64,000 nt of DNA from the NCBI GenBank assembly GCA_965223165.1, contig CBDCVQ010000020.1, positions 620,001 through 684,000 on the forward strand. The letters are read 5' to 3'. This document shows positions 35,089 through 42,858 of this stretch, in pieces; positions within the stretch are counted from its first letter, which is position 1, and each line of letters opens with the position of its first letter. Below the pieces are notes generated by a model. That model made no database searches, was not told where the DNA came from, and saw nothing but the letters and a program-made list of their open reading frames with translations. Source of the DNA: JABDMH01 sp965223165. GTDB lineage: Bacteria; Bacteroidota; Bacteroidia; Chitinophagales; Saprospiraceae. A program made the position numbers and the translations under genes.

Positions 35089-35910
35089 ATGAATCAGTCA
35101 AAAGTAATGCGAATGGCCATACTGGGATTCATTGTACTGATGGGTCTCCTCACACTAAGTAATACTTCGTTTATCACCCTTGGCCCTGGTGAGAAGGGTG
35201 TGCTGTTTAAGCGCTTTGGTGGTGGACTGGCAAAGGACAAACTATACAATCAAGGCTTTCACGTGGTCGCACCCTGGAATAAGATGTACATCTACGACGT
35301 CCGTGTGCGTGAGGGCACCGAAAAGATGGAGGTCTTATCTAAGAACGGATTGAACATCAGTATCGAGCTGTCGTACCTCTACAATCCCGAAGAGTCCAAG
35401 ATCGGCTACCTACACGATGAAGTGGGGCCCGACTACCTCAATCGCATTTTGATACCCCAAGTGAGATCAGCCACCCGGGAGGTCATTGGTAAATATCTGC
35501 CCGAGGAGTTGTACTCTACCCAGCGGGAAGCTATCCAGGACGAAATCTTCAATCAAACCAAGGATGGCGTCAATGAAAAACATATCTATCTCGATGCCAT
35601 TCTAATCCGGGAGGTGGAATTGCCAGCCACGCTGCAAGAAGCCATTGAGCGTAAACTGAAGGAAGAGCAGCTCTCCTTGGAGTACGAGTTTAAACTGACG
35701 AGGGAAAAGCAAGAGGCCGAGCGCCTTCTGATTGAGGCACAAGCCAAAGCGGATGCCAACCGCATCCTGAGCTCAAGTTTGACCGACCGCATCCTCAAGG
35801 ACAAAGGCATTGAAGCTACGCTAGAGCTAGCTCAATCCCCCAACTCCAAGATCGTCGTGGTAGGTAGTGGAGACGAAGGGCTCCCGCTGATCCTGGGAGG
35901 CACGAACTAG
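35089..35910 (+). CDS. prohibitin family (SPFH/Band 7) membrane protein
   Basis: Protein of 273 residues. A single membrane anchor lies at residues ~8-27 (MAILGFIVLMGLLTLSN). The SPFH domain (residues ~30-200) includes LGPGEKGVLFKRFGGGL and LNRILIPQVRSATREVIGKY. A coiled-coil tail follows (IERKLKEEQLSLEYEFKLT, then REKQEAERLLIEAQAKADAN). Prohibitin-like proteins assemble into membrane rings that scaffold proteases and other membrane complexes. The gene stands alone and is followed by a strong terminator. Confidence 0.93.
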   Translation: MNQSKVMRMAILGFIVLMGLLTLSNTSFITLGPGEKGVLFKRFGGGLAKDKLYNQGFHVVAPWNKMYIYDVRVREGTEKMEVLSKNGLNISIELSYLYNPEESKIGYLHDEVGPDYLNRILIPQVRSATREVIGKYLPEELYSTQREAIQDEIFNQTKDGVNEKHIYLDAILIREVELPATLQEAIERKLKEEQLSLEYEFKLTREKQEAERLLIEAQAKADANRILSSSLTDRILKDKGIEATLELAQSPNSKIVVVGSGDEGLPLILGGTN

Positions 35911-35945
35911 TATACCGAGACTACAGAACATCATAGGAGAATAAA

Positions 35946-35977
35946 AGACCTTGGGGCAAACCTCCAAGGTCTTTTTT
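35946..35977 (+). terminator. bidirectional terminator between the prohibitin and amidohydrolase genes
   Basis: agaccttgg pairs with ccaaggtct (35946-35971), followed by TTTTTT on the plus strand. On the minus strand the same stem is followed by TTTTA. It lies 36 bp after the prohibitin stop and 2 bp beyond the convergent amidohydrolase stop, so it can serve both. Confidence 0.85.
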
Positions 35978-35978
35978 G

Positions 35979-37691
35979 TTATGGGGCGGTAGCTCGATAC
36001 TTGATGTCACCTCCGACGATCGTGTATTGTATCTTGGCCTCGAGAATCTCTTCTTCGCTACACTCCAGCAGATTTTTAGACAGGATCACCACGTCCGCCA
36101 GTTTGCCCTCTGCCAGACTACCCTTGCTCTCCTCTTCAAAGGCGGCAAAGGCGGCATCCAGGGTATAGGACTTCAAAGCCTCATATCTGGTCATCGCCTG
36201 CTCGGGAAAAAACTCGAAGCCATTGTCGATGCGCTTGCGGGTCACCGACGCGTAAAACGACTCTATCGGGTCCACGTCCTCTACGGGCGTGTCCGTGCCG
36301 TTGGCTATGACGGCGCCCGCATCCAATAGCGATCTCCACGGATAGGCACCCTCCCTAGCACGGTCTCTGCCCAATCGCTTTTCGACAAACGGAGCATCGC
36401 TGGTACAATGGATGCCCTGCATAGATGCAATCACCCCAAGATCACCAAAGCGGGGTATATCGTCGACTGCCAGATGCTGCGAATGCTCGATGCGCCACCG
36501 CAAATCGGGTGACGCACCCGCTTTGGCGTATTGGGCCTCAAACAGATCAAGGACCTCCCGATTAGCCCGGTCGCCTATGGCATGCACACAGAGCTGCAGG
36601 CCGTGCTCGTAGGCCAAGTCAGCGATGGCCGCCACCTCACTGACTTCGGTGGTGTTTTGCCCGACAAAGTCCGTCTTGTCATCATACGGCTCCAGGAGCC
36701 ACGCCCCAAATGCCCCCAGGGCGCCATCTACCTCCGACTTGATTGCCCGAACCGTCAGAAACTCGTCGCCGAGGCCGATCCAAGGATAATCATCCAAGTT
36801 GCCTTCCATGTCTGCCGCGCTGTGCCGGATCATCACCCACAGTCGAAGATCCAGCGCGCCCCTTTCGGCTAGACCTCGATATCGATCTATCCACTCAAAG
36901 CTCGATCCCGCATCCTGAAAAGAGGTCACACCCTTACGCAAGCACTCGGCTTGTGCCAGGTCAATGCCTTCGTACCAGGTCGAAAGCTTGTCCTCCTCGG
37001 AGAGGGTGGTCAGGTACCGGGCATAGGCTCGCCGCAGGAGGCCGGCCGCACGTTCTTCAAATACGCCGATGGCCTCCCCTCGCACATCGCGCACAATCTC
37101 TCCGCCAGCGGGATCGGGGGTCTCCTTGGTGACGCCCGCCAGGTCCATGGCCTTCTTGTTGGCAAAGGCCGCGTGACCACTGGCATGATAGAGCAGTACA
37201 GGATTGTCGGGCGATACTTCGCTCAATTCATCGTGGTAGGGATAGCCGTGTATATTTCGCTCCGGGATGCTAAACCATTTTTCCTGGTGCCAGCCACGGC
37301 CCACAATCCATTCGCCCACCTCGCTGTCCTTCACCTTCTCTCCTACCATCTCGACGATCTCATCCCAGGACCGCGATCGCAAGAAGTTGAGATTTTGGAG
37401 GCTGCTGCCCAGCCCGCTAAAATGGCCGTGTCCCTCAATAAAGCCTGGCATGACAAACTGTCCCTGCGCATCCACCATCTCCGTGCTGTCCGATCGCCAG
37501 CTTTCCATCAGAGCGGACTCACCCACCGCAGCAATACGGCCATCTCTGATCACTACAACACTGGCGCTGGGACGATCCTCATCTAAGGTGGCTACGACGC
37601 CATTAAAGATGATCATGTCCGCGGCATCATTATCAGACTGCTGACAACTGAGCATCAGTATCAAAGCGCAAAACGAAATCACGTACTTCAT
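35979..37691 (-). CDS. amidohydrolase family protein (YtcJ-like), predicted lipoprotein
   Basis: Metal-dependent hydrolase of 570 residues of the amidohydrolase 3 / YtcJ group. The N-terminus has a lipoprotein signal with lipobox LMLSC (cysteine at 16), so it is predicted to be attached to a membrane outside the cytoplasm. The metal-binding H-x-H is in PGFIEGHGHFSGLG, with later metal-site histidines in LCVHAIGDRAN and WRIEHSQHL, and an aspartate in IANGTDTPVE. Substrate unknown. It starts 8 bp after the end of the upstream GltB-like gene and is probably cotranscribed with it. Confidence 0.88.
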   Translation of the reverse strand: MKYVISFCALILMLSCQQSDNDAADMIIFNGVVATLDEDRPSASVVVIRDGRIAAVGESALMESWRSDSTEMVDAQGQFVMPGFIEGHGHFSGLGSSLQNLNFLRSRSWDEIVEMVGEKVKDSEVGEWIVGRGWHQEKWFSIPERNIHGYPYHDELSEVSPDNPVLLYHASGHAAFANKKAMDLAGVTKETPDPAGGEIVRDVRGEAIGVFEERAAGLLRRAYARYLTTLSEEDKLSTWYEGIDLAQAECLRKGVTSFQDAGSSFEWIDRYRGLAERGALDLRLWVMIRHSAADMEGNLDDYPWIGLGDEFLTVRAIKSEVDGALGAFGAWLLEPYDDKTDFVGQNTTEVSEVAAIADLAYEHGLQLCVHAIGDRANREVLDLFEAQYAKAGASPDLRWRIEHSQHLAVDDIPRFGDLGVIASMQGIHCTSDAPFVEKRLGRDRAREGAYPWRSLLDAGAVIANGTDTPVEDVDPIESFYASVTRKRIDNGFEFFPEQAMTRYEALKSYTLDAAFAAFEEESKGSLAEGKLADVVILSKNLLECSEEEILEAKIQYTIVGGDIKYRATAP

Positions 37692-37698
37692 GGCCTTC

Positions 37699-39309
37699 TT
37701 AATTTACTTCTACAAATCGGGGTCGAAAGGAGTGCATGTCTGCCAGTGCCATATCCTTGTCATATTTGTCAGGTATGGACTCTTCATACAGCAAGCATCC
37801 CTTGGTGATATATGGAAAGATCTCGGCATAGGTCCGCACCTCATCGGCACTGGTACGCCGATTGATGGTAAAGCGATTGATCTGGGCCGCGCTGCCATAG
37901 CCCGTGGCAGCCAGCATCTCGACAAAGCTCTTCATGGTCTCGGCATGGAAGTTGGCCACTCGCTCCTTCTTGTCGACCACTGAAAGACCGGCAACCAGCT
38001 CGGGGTCTTGGGTAGCCACCCCTGTCGGGCAATTGTTTTTGTTGCATTCGAGCGCTTGGATGCAACCGAGCGCCAACATCATCGCCCGGGCACTGTAGCA
38101 TGCGTCAGCCCCTAGGGCCAGGCTTTTAAACATGTCAAAGGCCGTGATGATCTTGCCCGATGCCAGCACTTTGATCTTGTCCCGCAGACCAAAACCCAGC
38201 AAGGCATCATGCACAAAGGCCAAACCCTCACGATAGGGCATGCCCACAGCATTGGTAAACTCCAGGGGCGCAGCCCCGGTCCCTCCCTCGCCGCCGTCGA
38301 CGGTGATGAAGTCCGGATAGATACCGGTGGCTTTCATCGCCTTGCAAATAGCAAAAAACTCACTGCGCCAACCCACACACAGCTTGAAGCCAATCGGCTT
38401 GCCATAGGAGAGGTGACGTAAGCGACCGACAAACTCGATGAGTTCCTTGGGACTGGTAAAGGCTGTATGATATGGGGGCGAAAGCACGGCAACACCCGGC
38501 TCGACTCCTCGGATCTTGGCGATTTCGCTGGTATTTTTCTTTGCTGGCAGGATGCCGCCATGACCGGGCTTTGCCCCTTGCGACAGCTTGATCTCGATCA
38601 TCTTCACCCGCTCATCTTCGACCAACTCCCGGAAGTGGTCTTCGGAGAAACGGCCCTCCGCATCCCGACAACCGAAGTAGCCGGTCCCAAACTGATAGAT
38701 CAGGTCGCCACCGTACTTGAGGTGGTAAGGGCTGATGCCGCCCTCCCCCGTATTATGTGCAAATCCACCCCGCTTGGCCCCCCCGTTGAGCGCCATAATC
38801 GCGTTCTTGCTCAATGAACCAAAGCTCATGGCGGACACATTCAGGAGGCTGAGATGATAGGGCTTGGTGCAATCCGGACCGCCGACGGTGACTCGAGGGT
38901 CCGCACTGAGCTCATGCGGATTGAGCGACCCGATGCTGTGATTTAACCATTCATAGCCGACCTCATACACATCGAGCTGTGTGCCAAAGGGAGTCGTCTT
39001 CAGTTCATTTTTTGCCCGTTGATAGACGATGGACCGGTGGATCCGGCTGATGGGCCGGCCGTTTGTGTCCGATTCGATGAAATATTGATACATTTTCGGG
39101 CGCAGATCCTCGAGCAGGTATCGACCACGACCGAGGATGGGAAAATTGCGCATGATCGCATGCTTCGTCTGAAACATGTCGTAGAAGCCCAAGAGAAGGA
39201 TCGGCCCCAGCAGAACGAAAAACCACCACATGGGTGACCAAATAAAGTGCGCGATGCCACCCACTAGCAGGGTGGTGATGATCGCAAAGGCCACAAACTC
39301 GTTTCTCAT
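37699..39309 (-). CDS. FMN-binding glutamate synthase family protein (GltB2-like)
   Basis: Protein of 536 residues. The N-terminal ~60 residues contain one or two membrane helices (FVAFAIITTLLVGGIAHFIW, MWWFFVLLGPILLLG). The remainder is the glutamate synthase central/FMN domain: NTGEGGISPYHLKYGGDLIY, the KLSQGAKPGHGGILPAKK loop, GGEGGTGAAPLEFTN and a cysteine region CNKNNCPTGVATQDP that may bind a 3Fe-4S cluster. These stand-alone homologues lack the amidotransferase domain, and their substrate is uncertain. It precedes the amidohydrolase on the same strand with a 7-bp gap. Confidence 0.9.
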   Translation of the reverse strand: MRNEFVAFAIITTLLVGGIAHFIWSPMWWFFVLLGPILLLGFYDMFQTKHAIMRNFPILGRGRYLLEDLRPKMYQYFIESDTNGRPISRIHRSIVYQRAKNELKTTPFGTQLDVYEVGYEWLNHSIGSLNPHELSADPRVTVGGPDCTKPYHLSLLNVSAMSFGSLSKNAIMALNGGAKRGGFAHNTGEGGISPYHLKYGGDLIYQFGTGYFGCRDAEGRFSEDHFRELVEDERVKMIEIKLSQGAKPGHGGILPAKKNTSEIAKIRGVEPGVAVLSPPYHTAFTSPKELIEFVGRLRHLSYGKPIGFKLCVGWRSEFFAICKAMKATGIYPDFITVDGGEGGTGAAPLEFTNAVGMPYREGLAFVHDALLGFGLRDKIKVLASGKIITAFDMFKSLALGADACYSARAMMLALGCIQALECNKNNCPTGVATQDPELVAGLSVVDKKERVANFHAETMKSFVEMLAATGYGSAAQINRFTINRRTSADEVRTYAEIFPYITKGCLLYEESIPDKYDKDMALADMHSFRPRFVEVN

Positions 39310-39814
39310 GTAGAGCGATTTTCAAGCAAAATATGGAAAACGTCGTTCCCCAAAAGCTTTTCCCCGCAGCAATACATGAAAGACCGACCAAAGGGCGTCG
39401 TTATCCCAGGCTCTTTCTTGGACTTCATGGGAACACCCGAGTCGGTCGATTTCTCCCACAACCTATCCTCCCTGCCAACGGAATTCAAGCGTCATCTTCC
39501 ATTCACAACAGAAATTCTCTAAATCATTCTGACCATCTTGACAAACCGTAACATTTTCTATACTTTCCTCTCGGAGCCCCAAAGTTTGATAGCCTTCAGT
39601 GAAGTTTGTCGAAGCTATTAATATTTTTCACCACAAACCCAATTATGACAAATCAATCGTTTCCCCCTATCAATTGTATGTGCTTGACAGGTATGCCTAC
39701 GTCAATAGGCAATCATTTATAATGACCACACTCTCTGCACTTGTCATGCAACCACGACTTTGCTTCGAGACAACCTGCAGGCAAACACACTTGCCATCTT
39801 CATTCTCCTGATGT
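39310..39814. other. AT-rich stretch with no intact gene, possible remnant of the 5' part of the SPASM maturase
   Basis: 505 bp. Short frames such as 39599-39811 (KFVEAINIFHHKPNYDKS, then YVLDRYAYVNRQS) look partly coding-like but match nothing I can name. The frame around 39741-39905 ends FLPINHAEQTQQ, which could be the frameshifted lead-in to the SPASM part of the following pseudogene. 39310-39590 shows nothing I can support. Confidence 0.35.
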
Positions 39815-40255
39815 ATGGTTTCACTCTCTTCGACCTACTTCGGATACGTCAATTCCACAATCCAGCGTACTTGCATTCTTGCCCATCAATCATGCAGAAC
39901 AAACACAACAGTCTGCCTTAATCGAAAGATCACAGTGGATAGAAACGGCAATATTAAGAATTGCCCATCGATGATTCGGAGCTATGGACATATGATGAGT
40001 GATTCACTTAAAGATGTCGTTTTGCAAGCTGGCTTTAAGAAAATATGGGGTTTATCTAAAGATGGAATAGAGGTTTGTTCGGATTGTGAATTCAGATACA
40101 TTTGTGTAGACTGCAGAGCCTATGTTGTGAACTCAAACAAGGACAACAGCAAATCAGCTAAATGCAGCTATGATCCGTACACTGCCTCATGGTCAAATGA
40201 GGGACATAAGCCTAGATTGACTATGAAATCCGATTCCGATCCACAAGTAGTGTAG
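39815..40255 (+). pseudogene. truncated grasp-with-spasm SPASM-domain peptide maturase (GwsS-like)
   Basis: The frame of 146 codons holds only the C-terminal SPASM part of a GwsS-type maturase. From ~39911 it reads CLNRKITVDRNGNIKNCPSM, then a serine/glycine turn and LKDVVLQAGFKKIWGLSKDG, followed by the cysteine cluster VCSDCEFRYICVDCRAYVV and a final CSYDPYTASW. This is the characteristic C-terminus of the SPASM protein of grasp-with-spasm RiPP systems. The ~250-300 residues that should precede it are missing or scrambled over frames, and no ATP-grasp partner or precursor is left. The first ~30 codons are probably out of the original frame. Not expected to be functional. The DUF6624 gene starts 21 bp later. 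Confidence 0.75.
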
Positions 40256-40276
40256 TATTAAGAAAATGGTACTAAT

Positions 40277-41209
40277 ATGCGTGATATGATAAAATATTTG
40301 ACCGTTCTATTGGGAATGTGCCATATGGCCGCATCAGGACAAACTGTTTACCAATATGTTACCAAGATGCAAGAGTCAAATGCATTTTATGATCGCATGC
40401 AGTATGATTCGGCTTTACAGATACGCCTAGAAGCACTTTCACAGTTTAAGCACGCATATGGCAATTTCGACGATGACTATTTTTACTTTCGTGTTGCCTG
40501 TTGCTACGCAGGAATCGGGGATACTACAAGGGCATTTGAAAATCTGCAACTAAGTTTGGATAAGGGGATGTCCATCGGCTGGATAGAGAGGTATACGGAA
40601 ATACTGAGCTCGGTACTACCATCTCAAAAATGGGCAGCCATGAAAAGCGATGCTATTGCTAAGCGACAACGTTATGGGGTAATTCGGGAGCAGTTATCCA
40701 AAATGTATAAACGAGATCAACTTATAAGATCCTCCATGGGCTGCCTAATAGATATGTTTGGCGCTGATTCAGATGAAGTGAAGACACTCAAGGATTGGAC
40801 CTCAGAACAAGATTCCGTGCATGAGCAGAGCGTGAGAAAAATCATATCAACTTATGGATGGTTGGGGCCTAATGATTTAGGGAAAAAATATTACAATAAA
40901 CTATGGACATTGGTTCAGCATTCCTCTTTGGAACTTCAAGAGAGCATGCTTCCTCTGTTAAAGCAAGCAGTACATGACGGATATATCCAAGGAGCTAATT
41001 ATGCCCTCATGTACGACCGGATCGAAACGATCTATGACAGACCGCAACTATACGGTACGCAGTTGCGAAAATTAAAGGACGGAGGTCATGAGCCCTTTCC
41101 CATTTTGGATGTGAAGAATGTGGATGAAAGGAGAGCGCAGTATGGACTTGAACCCTTGGAGCAATATTATGAGCGCTTTAAGGTTGTTAGGTGGAATGTG
41201 AAAGAATGA
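40277..41209 (+). CDS. secreted DUF6624-like protein, copy 1
   Basis: Protein of 310 residues. Signal peptide residues 1-21 (LLGMCHMAASGQ). An N-terminal helical, TPR-like part (FRVACCYAGIGDTTRAFENL) is followed by a C-terminal part resembling DUF6624: GWLGPNDLGKKYYNKLW, VQHSSLELQESM, NYALMYDRIE and QLYGTQLRK. The family has no established function. It is followed by a C39-peptidase fragment and duplicated almost intact at 41461-42393. Base composition is AT-rich compared with neighbours. Context ties it to a former peptide-maturation/export locus, so an accessory role there is possible (inference). Confidence 0.75.
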   Translation: MRDMIKYLTVLLGMCHMAASGQTVYQYVTKMQESNAFYDRMQYDSALQIRLEALSQFKHAYGNFDDDYFYFRVACCYAGIGDTTRAFENLQLSLDKGMSIGWIERYTEILSSVLPSQKWAAMKSDAIAKRQRYGVIREQLSKMYKRDQLIRSSMGCLIDMFGADSDEVKTLKDWTSEQDSVHEQSVRKIISTYGWLGPNDLGKKYYNKLWTLVQHSSLELQESMLPLLKQAVHDGYIQGANYALMYDRIETIYDRPQLYGTQLRKLKDGGHEPFPILDVKNVDERRAQYGLEPLEQYYERFKVVRWNVKE

Positions 41210-41246
41210 TGGCTCATCCGTATTGGTGCTATATGCGTTGCATCAG

Positions 41247-41432
41247 ATGAAGGCGTATCGGCAACACGATTCAGCTGACTGTGGACCGACATGTATTCGT
41301 ATCGTTTCAGCATATTACTGTCGTTCGTTTTCCATTCACCAAAGAGTGACTGGCACTACCCGAATAATAACTAGCAATAAGCGAATACTTCATAGGATAT
41401 TTGATCGACTCACAAGCTTGGTGAAAAATTAA
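41247..41432 (+). pseudogene. fragment of a C39-peptidase ABC transporter (N-terminus), copy 1
   Basis: 61 codons from ATG 41247. MKAYRQHDSADCGPTCIRIV and AYYCRSFSIHQ match the start of the C39 bacteriocin-processing peptidase domain, with the catalytic cysteine in the DCGPTC motif. After ~35 residues the match degenerates and a stop follows, so nothing of the membrane or ATPase domains remains. Such transporters cleave and export RiPP precursors and are typical neighbours of grasp-with-spasm genes. Confidence 0.75.
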
Positions 41433-41460
41433 ACTACAATTTGCAAGTATTGGTATTAAT

Positions 41461-42393
41461 ATGCGTGATATGAAGAAATATTTGATGCTTCTGTTGGGCC
41501 TGTGTCATATGGGCGTATCTGGACAAACTGTTTACCAATATGTTAGCAAGATGCAGGAGTCAGATGCATTCTACGATCGGACGCAGTATGATTCGGCTTT
41601 ACAGGTATGCCTAGAAGCGCTGTCACAGTTTAAGCACACATATGGCAATTTCGACGATGACTATTTTTACTTTCGTGTTGCCTGTTGCTACGCAGGAATC
41701 GGGGATACTACAAGGGCATTTGAAAATCTGCAACTAAGTTTGGATAAGGGGATGTCCATCGGCTGGATAGAGAGGTATACGGAAATACTGAGCTCGGTAC
41801 TACCATCTCAAAAATGGGCAGCCATGAAAAGCGATGCTATTGCTAAGCGACAACGTTATGGGGTAATTCGGGAGCAGTTATCCAAAATGTATAAACGAGA
41901 TCAACTTATAAGATCCTCCATGGGCTGCCTAATAGATATGTTTGGCGCTGATTCAGATGAAGTGAAGACACTCAAGGATTGGACCTCAGAACAAGATTCC
42001 GTGCATGAGCAGAGCGTGAGAAAAATCATATCAACTTATGGATGGTTGGGGCCTAATGATTTAGGGAAAAAATATTACAATAAACTATGGACATTGGTTC
42101 AGCATTCCTCTCTGGAACTTCAAGAGAGCATGCTTCCTTTGCTAAAGCAAGCAGTACATGACGGATATATCCAAGGAGCTAATTATGCCCTCATGTATGA
42201 CCGGATCGAGACGACCTATGACAGACCGCAACTATACGGTACGCAGTTGCGAAAATTAAAGGACGGAGGTCATGAGCCTTTTCCCACTTTGGATTTGAAG
42301 ACTGTGGACGAAAGGAGGGCGAAGTATGGACTTGAACCCTTGGAACGATATTATGAGCGCTTTAAGGATGTTAGGTGGAATGTGAAAGAATGA
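41461..42393 (+). CDS. secreted DUF6624-like protein, copy 2
   Basis: Protein of 310 residues, same length and architecture as the gene at 40277-41209. The first ~60 residues differ at about 13 positions (for example MKKYLMLLLGLCHMGVSGQ), while residues ~61-217 are identical and the last ~90 differ at about eight. The signal peptide is retained and the frame is intact, so both copies may be expressed. Identity in the centre with divergent ends points to gene conversion after an older duplication. Confidence 0.75.
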   Translation: MRDMKKYLMLLLGLCHMGVSGQTVYQYVSKMQESDAFYDRTQYDSALQVCLEALSQFKHTYGNFDDDYFYFRVACCYAGIGDTTRAFENLQLSLDKGMSIGWIERYTEILSSVLPSQKWAAMKSDAIAKRQRYGVIREQLSKMYKRDQLIRSSMGCLIDMFGADSDEVKTLKDWTSEQDSVHEQSVRKIISTYGWLGPNDLGKKYYNKLWTLVQHSSLELQESMLPLLKQAVHDGYIQGANYALMYDRIETTYDRPQLYGTQLRKLKDGGHEPFPTLDLKTVDERRAKYGLEPLERYYERFKDVRWNVKE

Positions 42394-42434
42394 TGACTCA
42401 TGCATGCGTATTGGTGCTATGAGCGCTGCATCAG

Positions 42435-42557
42435 ATGAAGACGTATAGGCAACACGATTCAGCTGACTGTGGACCGACATTGTATTCGTATCGTTTCAGC
42501 GCATTACTGTCGTTCGCTTTCCATCCACCAAAGAATGACTGGCACTGCTCAAAATAA
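42435..42557 (+). pseudogene. fragment of a C39-peptidase ABC transporter, copy 2 (frameshifted)
   Basis: Starts MKTYRQHDSADCGPT like copy 1, but one inserted T after the ACA codon shifts the frame (LYSYRFSALLS), so the cysteine-containing continuation is lost; a stop comes at 42555-42557. The rest of 42558-42858 is AT-rich with no feature I can support. Confidence 0.7.
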
Positions 42558-42858
42558 TAATCAGCCGTAAATACTTCATAGGATATTTAATCGGTGGAGG
42601 GATAGTGAACAAGTAAATTTGTTTGCAAATATTGTCCTAACGTGGGATCGCTTCATGCAAAAATACTTTTGAACACCTTTTATCAAGCTTTGTTTCTAGG
42701 GAGAGGAGAAAAGAATTCAAGCCGCTCTACGTCTATAATTTCCACATGATTGGTGGCAAAAGGCAGCAAAAGGCTAACATCGGTTGACCTTGGGCACCGA
42801 TTAATTATGAGACGCTGTGCATGCACTAATCCATTACAAGGGCATGCAAAGGACTGTA

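Larger units (their letters stand above)
40262..41445 (+). repeat. tandem duplication, unit 1 (~1184 bp)
   Basis: Contains a DUF6624 gene and a C39-peptidase fragment. Repeated at 41446-42640 with an offset of 1184 bp, from tggtactaatatgcgtgat to the AT-rich tail. Within it 473 bp (40455-40927) appear identical to unit 2. Confidence 0.9.
41446..42640 (+). repeat. tandem duplication, unit 2
   Basis: Second copy of the unit at 40262-41445, with the DUF6624 gene at 41461-42393 and a more decayed C39 fragment. The right boundary is blurred; similarity fades in the AT-rich tail near 42640. Confidence 0.85.
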
